Below, piece by piece: positions 8,020 through 16,900 of a DNA stretch of 41,140 nt. A program made the translations under genes and the position numbers. The notes under the pieces are model-generated. The model was given only the letters and a program-made list of their open reading frames with translations, was not told where the DNA came from and did not search any database. The number at the start of each line of letters is the position of its first letter. Positions within the stretch are counted from its first letter, which is position 1. This stretch comes from an uncultured Bacteroidales bacterium (GTDB lineage: Bacteria; Bacteroidota; Bacteroidia; Bacteroidales; UBA932): the NCBI GenBank assembly GCA_944322805.1, contig CALUQC010000044.1, positions 1 to 41,140 of the forward strand, read 5' to 3'.

Positions 8020-8439
8020 ATGGCATTGATTAATTGCAAAGAATGCGGCCAAACAATATCCGAAGCCGCCACGGTGTGTCCTCATTGCGGAGCACCAGTC
8101 ATCAAGGATGTGTTCTGCTCCAAATGCGGGACAAAGTTTCCGTCGGACAAAAAGTTCTGTCCGAACTGCGGCGCTGCGGTTGACGGCTGCCCGTCCCCGT
8201 TAAAAAGCAAAGACAAAATCGTGGCTGGACTGCTGGCGATATTCCTCGGAGGAATCGGTATCCACTATTTTTATCTCGGCAAGACCACTGCCGGAATCCT
8301 GAGCATCGTAATATCTTTATGCTCATGCTATATATGGGGATTACTGATGTTCATACAGGGCATTTACATGCTGACCATGTCCGATGAAAATTTCAACGCC
8401 AAATATGTCGACAACGACAGGACCCTGCCGCTGTTCTGA
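8020..8439 (+). CDS. Double zinc-ribbon TM2-domain membrane protein
   Basis: The 139-residue protein has two N-terminal zinc ribbons, one with Cys6, Cys9, Cys20 and Cys23, the other with Cys33, Cys36, Cys47 and Cys50. Both use the CxxC...CPxC pattern of small zinc-ribbon domains. A TM2 domain follows (about residues 63-120), two membrane helices around GGIGIHYFYLGK, which is the TM2 signature. A cytosolic ribbon head on a membrane anchor is the likely topology. Function is unknown for this architecture. It is the first of three short membrane genes on the plus strand, 19 bases before the next. Confidence 0.85.
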   Translation: MALINCKECGQTISEAATVCPHCGAPVIKDVFCSKCGTKFPSDKKFCPNCGAAVDGCPSPLKSKDKIVAGLLAIFLGGIGIHYFYLGKTTAGILSIVISLCSCYIWGLLMFIQGIYMLTMSDENFNAKYVDNDRTLPLF

Positions 8440-8458
8440 CATGATATATTATTAAGGT

Positions 8459-8860
8459 ATGTTCTGTAAAAACTGCGGTGCCGAAATAGCCGACAACTCC
8501 CGTTTCTGCACCGACTGCGGCGCTGAGCAGCAAGTATCCGGCCCCGTAATCACTCCCGGATGCAGACCGGACGAAAAACGTCCGAGCACCTATCTGGCAC
8601 TTTCCATCATAGTGACCCTGTGCTGCTGCATGCCTTTGGGAATCGTCGGCATCATCTACGCATCAAGGGTGGATTCCGCCTGGAATGCAGGATATTATGA
8701 AGATGCCCGGGAATTCTCGCGCAAGGCCAGGAACTGGTCGCTCCTCGGGGCCGTCCTGATACTGCTTGTATGGATCGCATACATAATCCTGCTCATCGCC
8801 GGAGTTACATGGGCCACATGGTGGGAAAATGAAGACGTGTTCTTCACCTGCCTGCCGTAA
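8459..8860 (+). CDS. Zinc-ribbon CD225/dispanin-family membrane protein
   Basis: The 133-residue protein begins with one zinc ribbon (Cys3, Cys6, Cys17, Cys20; MFCKNCGAEI). It continues with a CD225/dispanin domain: a first helix around LALSIIVTLCCCMPLGIVGIIYA, the loop VDSAWNAGYYEDAREFSRKA that matches the family's conserved GDY-A-S-A pattern, and a second helix. CD225 proteins include eukaryotic IFITMs; bacterial roles are largely unknown. The N-terminal ribbon mirrors that of the upstream gene, suggesting the two are partners or share a ligand. It lies 9 bases before the DUF2752 gene. Confidence 0.85.
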   Translation: MFCKNCGAEIADNSRFCTDCGAEQQVSGPVITPGCRPDEKRPSTYLALSIIVTLCCCMPLGIVGIIYASRVDSAWNAGYYEDAREFSRKARNWSLLGAVLILLVWIAYIILLIAGVTWATWWENEDVFFTCLP

Positions 8861-8869
8861 ACATCAGCG

Positions 8870-9283
8870 ATGACAAAAAGGAAAACCGTTGTCATTATTG
8901 TTGCCGCCCTGCTGACCGCAGGCGCGGCAATATTTCTGTACGGCATGGGTGATCCCGCTTCAGGACGGCTCTATCCCAAATGTCCCTTCCATCTTCTGAC
9001 AGGTCTGGAATGCCCAGGATGCGGCTCGCAAAGGGCGATACACTGCCTCCTGAACGGCGAATTCGCCATGGCGCTGCACTACAATGCGTTAATCGTCTTT
9101 GCAATCCCCTTTGTCCTGTTGTGTTTCGCCGCGGAAATTGCCTCCCGCACGGCACGACACGGCAGGCTGTACCGTTTCATGTCCGGAATCCGCCGCATCC
9201 TGTGTGCAGGACCGGCGATTTACGTGATTCTTGCAGTTATCCTGCTATTCTGGATTTTCAGGAATTTCTCTGCCGCATTCTGA
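8870..9283 (+). CDS. DUF2752-family membrane protein
   Basis: The 137-residue protein has three predicted membrane helices. After the first comes the DUF2752 core: CPFHLLTGLECPGCGSQRAI, with Cys38, Cys48 and Cys51 and the conserved Arg55, then LLNGEFAMALHYNAL. The paired CPGCG cysteines could bind metal or form a redox centre, but no function is established. It closes the three-gene cluster with the TM2 and CD225 proteins. The stop codon is 6 bases from the convergent tamL stop. Confidence 0.88.
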   Translation: MTKRKTVVIIVAALLTAGAAIFLYGMGDPASGRLYPKCPFHLLTGLECPGCGSQRAIHCLLNGEFAMALHYNALIVFAIPFVLLCFAAEIASRTARHGRLYRFMSGIRRILCAGPAIYVILAVILLFWIFRNFSAAF

Positions 9284-9289
9284 GAAACA

Positions 9290-11479
9290 TCAGAACGGAT
9301 ATCCTACGCCGAAATGAATGGCAAACCCGTCATTGGCCAACCACTGCCGCGGCCTGAGCCACCTTTGTCCTTCCGGACGGGCAGGATCGTGAAGCCGCAT
9401 TCCCATGTCCACCCTCAGCACCAGGAAATTAAGGTCGAGCCTGATGCCCAATCCCCAGTTGGCCGCTATGCTCTTGGCAAAAGTGCGCATCATCAGCTTC
9501 GAATCCTCACTGTTTTCTCCGCCGGTGTCCCTGAGCGTCCAGACGTTGCCCGCATCCACGAATGCCGCACCGTCCACTTTCCAGAACAGCTTGAACCGGT
9601 ATTCGACATTGGCCTCTATTTTCATGTCGCCGGTCTGGTTGGCAATGGTGAAGGTCCTGTCCAACTGCGCCAGACCCGGACCTACGGCCCTGGCCTGCCA
9701 GCCCCTCAGACTGTTGGCGCCCCCGGAATAGAAATGCTTCTCGAAAGGGAGTGCGATAGAGTTGCCGTAAGCATAGCCTGCGCCTATCAGGAACCTCGTA
9801 GCGAAAGCCTGCCCGTCATTCCTGCCGAAACGCCAGGTCCTTCCCACGGACAGTTCGCCTCTGACATACTGGGAAAAAGGCGTGTTCCATATCATTCCCG
9901 CCCCGCTTTCATCCTTCCTCATCAGCGGCTTGAATGCGCTCAGCACATTTCCCGCAATATCGCCCTGATACCGCACGTAGAAAAACGAAGTGCGAGGCAC
10001 CACGTCCGAGTTCGTAGTATAATACAAGGTCACGCCGGAGCCGAGGTCGAAGTGGTCCTGATATGCATTCCGCATGAACGGGTCGCGGGCAAGAGTATTG
10101 AAAAAGTTCTGATCGAGGTCGAAAAGACGGACCGCATTGAATTGTAGAGGATATATCTGGTAAAACAGCCTGCCCCGATAGTTTCCGGTATAGCCGTACG
10201 ACATGGAGATTATGTTCCTGGTATATTCCGGCCGGCTTTGGTAGTTGTAAGAGAAATTGATGTCGGTCCGGGGCACGGATACGGGGAAAAACCGGTAAGG
10301 CAGAAGGAGGAATTTCGGGAAACTGAGACCGGCCGATACTCCGAATTCGTTGGAGCGGATATTGTCGTTGAACTTGAACTGGAAATTACCCATGAAGCTC
10401 AGATTCAGCCACTCGCCTCCCCTGAAAATATTCTTGTGGTAATAGGAAATCTGCGGAGACACCCCGAAAAGTCCGGAGGAATTCGAAGAAGCCTCCACGT
10501 TCAGCTTGAAACCCTGGAGCTTGGACTGTGAAAGATTTATCTCGCAGTCCACTATGTTGGTATCCCTCTGGGTCATCTCCACGTTGACGCTGCTGAATAC
10601 GCGCAGCGCCGACAGCCTGTTGTACGTTGTATTCACAAGCCTTTCGCTGTACGGACTGCCGGGTCTGATGGTATTGAGGTCCACAAGGACCTTTTCCCGG
10701 AATTTCAGGTCGGACGGATGGGATATGGACACATCGCCGATGGTGAACTTGCACAGCGGCCTGGCTTCGGCTTCCGTCTCGTTTCTCGTATAGTTGTTCA
10801 CGCGCATCTCGAGGATGGCGGAATCGGGATACGACAGGGTATCGGCATTGAAGAAGAAATAGTTCTTGTTGAAAGCATAGAAGCCGCGGTTTCTCATGAG
10901 GGAAGCGATACGGTCCGCCTCGGAATCAAGGACATTTTCAGACAGGGGCATTCCGGCCCTTATGCCGAGAGAGGCGGTATCCTTGAAAAACTCTTCCGAA
11001 AAATCGCCCTCCGGGACAGATATGTCAATCCGCTTTATGGGGTACTGCTTTCCGAGTGTGATATCGTAGCCGACATATACCCTGCGCTTTTTCACTTCTA
11101 TTTTCGTGTCAACGGAGGAATGGAAATACCCCAGATATTCCAGATGGCGGGTAATGTTGTCCACGGAACTTTCCACCATCTCCGGATCATATACGACAGG
11201 CGCCACGCCTATCTTCTGCACGAACTTGTCCCATCCCCGGCCCTTGCCGTTCGACCAGTTGTAGACATTCAGGAACGGATTCCATCCGAATATGAAATAT
11301 GAGTTCGGACGCTGCTTGATATACGGCTCGATCTGATTCGTATTGAAAGTATTGTCATTGGTGACGCTGATTTCGTTCCCGGCAAGACGGAATTGCCCGT
11401 CATGCAGCACTCTTGTCGTACTGCATGACCAGAGCAGAAACACGGAAACCGCCGCTATTACGCCTGTAACCCACTTCAT
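9290..11479 (-). CDS. tamL: TamL, lipoprotein Omp85-family outer-membrane assembly factor
   Basis: TamL is the Bacteroidota relative of TamA, an Omp85 protein with POTRA domains and a 16-strand barrel, lipidated at its N-terminus. The sequence shows a signal peptide ending in a lipobox (LLWSC, Cys about 19 from the chosen start). POTRA-like modules (for example YPIKRIDISVP and RPLCKFTIGDVSI) follow, then a long beta-strand region. The Omp85 loop-6 motif is present as GGANSLRGWQAR, and the C-terminus ends in Phe (FGVGYPF), as expected for BAM substrates. The protein has about 729 residues. ATG at 11479 is chosen; an in-frame TTG at 11488 lies inside the -7 box. A TamB partner is not in the window. 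Confidence 0.88.
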   Translation of the reverse strand: MKWVTGVIAAVSVFLLWSCSTTRVLHDGQFRLAGNEISVTNDNTFNTNQIEPYIKQRPNSYFIFGWNPFLNVYNWSNGKGRGWDKFVQKIGVAPVVYDPEMVESSVDNITRHLEYLGYFHSSVDTKIEVKKRRVYVGYDITLGKQYPIKRIDISVPEGDFSEEFFKDTASLGIRAGMPLSENVLDSEADRIASLMRNRGFYAFNKNYFFFNADTLSYPDSAILEMRVNNYTRNETEAEARPLCKFTIGDVSISHPSDLKFREKVLVDLNTIRPGSPYSERLVNTTYNRLSALRVFSSVNVEMTQRDTNIVDCEINLSQSKLQGFKLNVEASSNSSGLFGVSPQISYYHKNIFRGGEWLNLSFMGNFQFKFNDNIRSNEFGVSAGLSFPKFLLLPYRFFPVSVPRTDINFSYNYQSRPEYTRNIISMSYGYTGNYRGRLFYQIYPLQFNAVRLFDLDQNFFNTLARDPFMRNAYQDHFDLGSGVTLYYTTNSDVVPRTSFFYVRYQGDIAGNVLSAFKPLMRKDESGAGMIWNTPFSQYVRGELSVGRTWRFGRNDGQAFATRFLIGAGYAYGNSIALPFEKHFYSGGANSLRGWQARAVGPGLAQLDRTFTIANQTGDMKIEANVEYRFKLFWKVDGAAFVDAGNVWTLRDTGGENSEDSKLMMRTFAKSIAANWGLGIRLDLNFLVLRVDMGMRLHDPARPEGQRWLRPRQWLANDGFAIHFGVGYPF

Positions 11480-11485
11480 ACCCCG

Positions 11486-11516
11486 CAAATTTAGAAACTG
11501 TTTTGAAAAATTTCAA
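11486..11516 (-). promoter_or_regulatory. tamL promoter with AAACAGTTT spacer, possibly leaderless
   Basis: On the minus strand TTG (11516-11514), a 20-base spacer, then TAAATTTG (11493-11486). The ATG begins only six bases after the box, so the transcript should have almost no leader. The spacer contains AAAACAGTTTCT, which runs into the box as in the corA promoter. Confidence 0.7.
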
Positions 11517-11556
11517 AAAATCAGGCGGCTTCCATGTTTATGACAGATAATAATAA

Positions 11557-11564
11557 TATATTTG
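11557..11564 (+). promoter_or_regulatory. -7 box of the arginine decarboxylase gene
   Basis: TATATTTG matches TAnnTTTG and predicts a leader of about 65 bases before the ATG at 11636. Confidence 0.6.
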
Positions 11565-11575
11565 CAGCCCGAAAG

Positions 11576-11610
11576 GATATCCGGCAAAGACGGATTGCCG
11601 GAAAAATATC
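11576..11610 (+). promoter_or_regulatory. Stem-loop in the arginine decarboxylase leader
   Basis: CCGGCA (11581-11586) pairs with TGCCGG (11596-11601) around a nine-base loop. Outside it, GATAT and ATATC can extend the stem across a small bulge. It fills half of the predicted leader. A polyamine-responsive role is conceivable but unsupported. Confidence 0.35.
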
Positions 11611-11635
11611 AAAGTAACTTAATTGAATTGCCAGA

Positions 11636-13030
11636 ATGAAGAACAAGTACATCGATCTGATTGACCAGACTTTCGAGTTTCCGCAGGATGAATTCAAGGT
11701 GGAAGACGGGGAGCTCTACTTTCACGGAATAAACATGATGGACATCATAAACCAGTACGGGACCCCTCTGAAAATCACGTATCTGCCGAAAATATCATCA
11801 CAGATACAGAGGGCGAAAAGGATGTTCAACGTGGCCATGGCCAAGGCGGACTACAAGGGAAGCTACCACTATTGCTACTGTACGAAAAGTTCTCATTTCG
11901 AATTCGTCCTGAAAGAAGCCCTTAAAAACGACATCCACATCGAGACATCCTCGGCATTCGACCTGAATCTCATAGAAGCCCTCGAAGCCGAAGGAGCCGT
12001 GGACAGGGACCTCTACATCGTCTGCAACGGATTCAAGAAGCCGGCATACATCGAAAACATAGCCAACTTCGCAAATTCGGGATGGCACAACATCATTCCG
12101 GTATTGGACAACATGCACGAGCTGCAGGATCTCGATGCCCTTATAAACGTTCCTGTCAACATAGGTATCAGAATCGCATCCGAGGAGGAGCCGAACTTCG
12201 AATTCTATACGTCGCGTCTCGGCATCCGGTACAGCGACATACTTCCGTTCTACGAGAATATCATAAGCAAGAGCAGCAAGTTCCACCTGAAAATGCTCCA
12301 CTTCTTCATCAATACGGGCATACGGGACACGGCATACTACTGGAACGAACTGGCGAAGTGCGTCAATGTCTATTGCGACCTGAAAATGATATGTCCGGAG
12401 CTCGACTCCCTGAACATAGGAGGCGGATTCCCCATAAAGAACTCGCTTGCAATGGATTTCGACTATGAGTACATGGCGGAGGAGATAATATTGCAGATAA
12501 AGACCATGTGCAACGCCCGCGGAATCCCGGAGCCGAACATATTCACCGAATTCGGAAGTTTCACCGTAGGAGAATCAGGGGCTACGATTTTCCAGGTACT
12601 CGACATGAAGCAGCAGAATGACAGGGAAAGATGGTACATGATAGACAATTCGTTCATGACCACATTGCCCGACACCTGGGGCATAAAGCAGCGCTTCATC
12701 CTCCTGCCGATAAACAAATGGAACGAAAAATACCAGCGCGTCTTCCTCGGGGGGCTTACCTGCGACAGCCAGGACTATTACAATGCCGATTCCCATGCGA
12801 ACGCCATATTCCTTCCCATCATGGAAGACAGGAACGACCCGCTGTACATCGGATTTTTCCATACGGGAGCATATCAGGAGTCCATTTCAGGTTTCGGCGG
12901 ACTCCAGCACTGCCTGCAGCCGGCCCCGAAATACATCATCATCGACAGGGACGAGAACGGCGAATATTACACGAAACTTTTCAGCAAGGAACAGACATAC
13001 AAGTCGATGCTGAAAATACTTGGATATTAG
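11636..13030 (+). CDS. speA: Biosynthetic arginine decarboxylase, short Bacteroidota form
   Basis: The enzyme makes agmatine from arginine, the first step to putrescine through N-carbamoylputrescine. The 464-residue protein is a fold-III PLP decarboxylase: an alanine-racemase-like barrel with the PLP-binding lysine at Lys84 in HYCYCTKSSHF, the phosphate-binding SLNIGGGFPIKN, and the C-terminal active-site segments LGGLTCDSQDYY and FHTGAYQE. It matches the ~463-residue arginine decarboxylases of Bacteroidota, much shorter than the 630-residue E. coli SpeA. Diaminopimelate or carboxynorspermidine decarboxylase is less likely, judging by the motif set and length. A TrmH-type gene follows after 18 bases. 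Confidence 0.85.
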   Translation: MKNKYIDLIDQTFEFPQDEFKVEDGELYFHGINMMDIINQYGTPLKITYLPKISSQIQRAKRMFNVAMAKADYKGSYHYCYCTKSSHFEFVLKEALKNDIHIETSSAFDLNLIEALEAEGAVDRDLYIVCNGFKKPAYIENIANFANSGWHNIIPVLDNMHELQDLDALINVPVNIGIRIASEEEPNFEFYTSRLGIRYSDILPFYENIISKSSKFHLKMLHFFINTGIRDTAYYWNELAKCVNVYCDLKMICPELDSLNIGGGFPIKNSLAMDFDYEYMAEEIILQIKTMCNARGIPEPNIFTEFGSFTVGESGATIFQVLDMKQQNDRERWYMIDNSFMTTLPDTWGIKQRFILLPINKWNEKYQRVFLGGLTCDSQDYYNADSHANAIFLPIMEDRNDPLYIGFFHTGAYQESISGFGGLQHCLQPAPKYIIIDRDENGEYYTKLFSKEQTYKSMLKILGY

Positions 13031-13048
13031 AAACTGATTCTTAACGGC

Positions 13049-13828
13049 ATGCAGAAAATATCCTCGAACGAGATCAAGCGGATCAGGTCCCTGGCGCAGA
13101 AAAAATTCAGGGACGAACTCGGGCTTTTCATCGTCGAAGGAGAAAAGATGGTCGCAGAGGCGCTGGCTTCAGGATTCGAAGTGGAAAAGGTGTACCGGAG
13201 AGATGAAATCGGAGAGGAAGCGATGTCGCGCATCAGCCAGCTCAGCCACCCGTCTCCGATTCTTGCTACAGTCCGGATACCTGGCTCCATGTCCGGCAGT
13301 GCAGCAGGGGCATCAGGAGACGGCTCCGGAGAGTACGGCGGGAAAACAGCCGTCGGGGCCGGCCTCTACATAGCTTTGGACGCCATCCGCGACCCCGGCA
13401 ACCTCGGCACGATAATAAGGATAGCCGACTGGTTCGGTCTTTCCGGCATATTCGCTTCCCCGGATACCGTGGACCTGTTCAATCCCAAGGTAGTCCAGTC
13501 CACGATGGGTGCGGTTTTCAGGGTGCCGTTCCGGTATGCGGACCTGTCTGCCGTTATTGCCGGAGCTGTCTCCGCCAACGGCAAAGTCTACGGCACTTTC
13601 ATGGACGGGAAGGATATTTATGCTGCCGAACTCGAAACCGGAGAAAATTCTCCGGCAGTCATCGTCATCGGCAACGAGGCCAACGGCATTTCCCCCCGGA
13701 TCGAAGCCCTTGTATCGGAAAAAATTGCCATACCGCCCTACCCTTCCGGCGTCCGCAGCTCGGAATCCCTTAACGCCGCCGTCGCCACAGCCGTCACCGT
13801 CGCCGAATTCCGCCGCCGGACACGATAG
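13049..13828 (+). CDS. TrmH/SpoU-family RNA 2'-O-methyltransferase
   Basis: The 259-residue protein is a SPOUT-fold RNA ribose methyltransferase, probably for rRNA or tRNA. An N-terminal substrate-binding domain (residues 1-75, with FIVEGEKMVAEAL) precedes the trefoil-knot SAM domain. The three motifs are DPGNLGTIIRIADW (115-128), IVIGNEANGI (205-214) and the knot segment around SSESLNAAVATAV (237-249). Between the domains, residues 79-105 form a Gly/Ser/Ala-rich linker (SMSGSAAGASGDGSG) longer than usual. The target nucleotide cannot be told from sequence. It follows the arginine decarboxylase closely and may share its transcript. Confidence 0.88.
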   Translation: MQKISSNEIKRIRSLAQKKFRDELGLFIVEGEKMVAEALASGFEVEKVYRRDEIGEEAMSRISQLSHPSPILATVRIPGSMSGSAAGASGDGSGEYGGKTAVGAGLYIALDAIRDPGNLGTIIRIADWFGLSGIFASPDTVDLFNPKVVQSTMGAVFRVPFRYADLSAVIAGAVSANGKVYGTFMDGKDIYAAELETGENSPAVIVIGNEANGISPRIEALVSEKIAIPPYPSGVRSSESLNAAVATAVTVAEFRRRTR

Positions 13829-13872
13829 AATCCCGCACAAATCGGAAAATCTCTGAAAATCGTTACAAATTT

Positions 13873-13902
13873 TTGCTATTATCAATTCTGATTCTATTTT
13901 TG
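13873..13902 (+). promoter_or_regulatory. Promoter of the receiver/PEP-synthase-like gene
   Basis: TTG (13873-13875), a 19-base spacer, then TATTTTTG (13895-13902) match the -33/-7 consensus. The predicted leader is about 75 bases. Confidence 0.75.
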
Positions 13903-13985
13903 TACGGATGCAGTTTACAGCCGGGAATCGGCAGCATCGAAAAAACTTGTTTCACCCCCGGTACGGGATTTAGAGCCAGAATAAA

Positions 13986-16900
13986 ATGAATACGGTTGAG
14001 CCGGTAAGCCTGAAGAAACTGATAGTCACCGACTATCGCGCCCTGATGAGTTTCAGGGTAAGGAAAATCCTGATGATATGCAGCAACTATGACGCATTCA
14101 TCCTGGAAGAAGACGGACAGATCGAATCCCAGATCTACAAGGAATACATCGAGCTGAATCTGAGCAATCCGCCCCAGTTCCTGTGGGTGACCTCGTCTGC
14201 GGAAGCTGAAAAGGTGATGTCCGGAGACAAGAATGTCGACATGGTCATCTGCATGTACAACGACAAGGACAAGGAAATTTTCAATTTCGCCAAAAAACTG
14301 AAAAACGGGACTTTTTCGGCAGACAAAGGCATTGACGGGGACTCCGCCCCGTCCAACAATATTCCTTTTATCCTCCTGACCCATTTTTCACGCGAGATAC
14401 ACCGCCGCCTCGAGAAACAGGACACTTCTTTCGTGGACTATATTTTCAGCTGGAACGGCAATGCCGAACTCATAGTCGCGATAGTAAAACTGTTCGAGGA
14501 CCTGATAAACGCCGACAACGACATCCTGAAAATCGGGGTGCAGGCGATACTGCTCGTGGAAGACTCGGTGCGGTACTATTCCACTTATCTGCCGGAGCTG
14601 TACAAGCTGGTCCTGAAACAGAGTTCGGAATTCCTGAAGGAAACGCTGAATGAAAAGCAGCGCAAACTCAGGAAACGCTCCCGCCCGAAAATCCTCCTTG
14701 CCACCAACTATGAAGATGCGGTCAACACTTACAGGAAATACCGCAACAACATGCTGGGAATAATCTCGGACGTGGGCTTCGTCCTGCACAAGAACGATCC
14801 GCAGGAAAGCGAAAAGGCGGATGCCGGCATAGACCTGGTAAAGTTAGTCAAGGCGGAAGACCCGTACATGCCGATAATCCTCCAGTCGTCGCAGGGAGAC
14901 ATGGCGAAAGTCGCCGCACAGTTAGGCGTGGGTTTCCTGAAAAAATATTCGAAGACCCTGATCATCCAGCTTTCGGAATACATCAGGGAGGAGTTCGAGT
15001 TCGGAGACTTCGTGTTCAGGGACAAGGACAGGCAGGAGTTCGGCCGGGCGGCCAATCTTAATCAGCTGCAGGAGTGCATCCAGACCATCCCCGACGACAT
15101 TCTCATATACAACACTTCGAAAAACATGCTTTCGAAATGGTTTTTCGCGCGGGGACTTTTCACTCTTGCCAACCAGTTCAAGGCCGTCCATGAAAATCAT
15201 TTCGCATCCACCGGAGAGCTGAGAAAATACGTGTCGCAGCAGATACACGACTACCATGCCCTGAACGGACGCGGAATCATCGCCCATTTCGACAAAAATT
15301 CATACGGGCAATACATCTGGTTCGCCCGTGCCGGAGAAGGCTCCCTTGGCGGCAAGGCCCGAGGACTGGCTTTTCTGAACACTCTGATAGCAAAATACCA
15401 GCTTACCAACAGATATGAAGGGGTCAAGATTTCCACCCCGAGGACCCTGGTAGTGGCTACCGACTATTTCGACCGCTTCATCATAGAGAACGACCTTCAG
15501 TTCGTCATAGACGGAGACATTTCCGACGAGGAAATCCTGTCGGAATTCGTATCCTCCCGGCTTCCGGAAGACCTCGTGGAAGAGTTGAAAGTATTCCTGC
15601 AGACCGTGGAGACGCCGCTTGCGGTGCGCTCAAGCTCCAAACTCGAAGACAGCAACTACCAGCCGTTCGCAGGAGTGTATTCGACATACATGATACCGCT
15701 GACGGAAAACAAGGACCAGATGCTCAGGCTGCTGCGCAAAGCCATCAAAAGCGTTTACGCTTCGGCTTTCTTCAACGGGAGCCGCACCTATATCCATACT
15801 ACGGGCAACCTGCTGAGCGAAGAGAAAATGGCAGTCGTCATCCAGAGCATATGCGGAAGCAGGCACGGCGAGCTGTATTACCCGATGCTGTCGGGAGTGG
15901 CCCGTTCGGTCAATTTCTATCCTATCGGCAAGGAAAAGCCGGAAGACGGGGTGGTGAACATAGCCTTCGGCCTGGGAAAGACCGTGGTGGACGGAGGCAA
16001 CACGTTGAGATTCATTCCGAAATATCCGAAAAAGATACTTCAGCTTTCGGACATGAAGATAGCCCTTAACGATACGCAGAAATCCATGTATGCCCTGGAC
16101 CTTAGGCCGGGAGCTTTCATAATTTCCCGGGACGATGCCGTGAATCTGGTCAAGCTGCCGGTTTCGGAAGCCCTGAAAGGCTATAATCACCCGGAACTCG
16201 TAGCCTCCACTTTCAGTACGGCAGACAACCGCATGGTGCCGGGACTGAATGCATCCGGTCCGAGAATCATCACGTTCGACTATATCCTGAAATACGGGCG
16301 GTATCCCCTGCCGCAGGTGCTTTCCGACCTGCTTGCAATATGCAGGAAGGAAATGATGTGCGACATCGAAATGGAGTTCGCAATGGATGTCATCCCGGAC
16401 AGCGCCACCCAGGAATGCGTAATCAAGCTGCTGCAGGTCCGCCCGGTAGTGGACTATGCGGAAGACCAGGACATATCCATGGAACAGGTCATCGGAAACA
16501 TGCCGGAGATTTTCATCCGGTCAGACAATGCCCTCGGCTCCGGAGAGATTTCCGGGCTCGGACACATACTCTACGTGGATCCGGAAGTTTTCGACAGTGC
16601 CAGGACAAAGGACATCGCATCGGAAATAGCCGAGCTGAACAGGGAGCTTAAAGAGATGGGAAGTTCGTACATGCTCATAGGTCCGGGGCGCTGGGGCTCG
16701 TCCGACCCGTGGCTCGGGATTCCGGTGCTGTGGAGCAATATTTCCGAGGCAAGGCTCATCGTGGAATGTGCTATTCCGGGGTTCCGCATCGAGCCGAGCC
16801 AGGGTACTCATTTTTTCCAGAACATCACTTCACTCGGTGTCGGATACCTGACCGTCGACACCATGTCGGATCCGCAGTCCCTGAATACCGGCTTCCTCGA

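Noticed and set aside
13027..13037. Partial copy of the AAACAGTTT element (AGAAACTGATT) at the end of speA
   Set aside because: The palindrome is broken, it overlaps the stop codon and there is no -7 box next to it.
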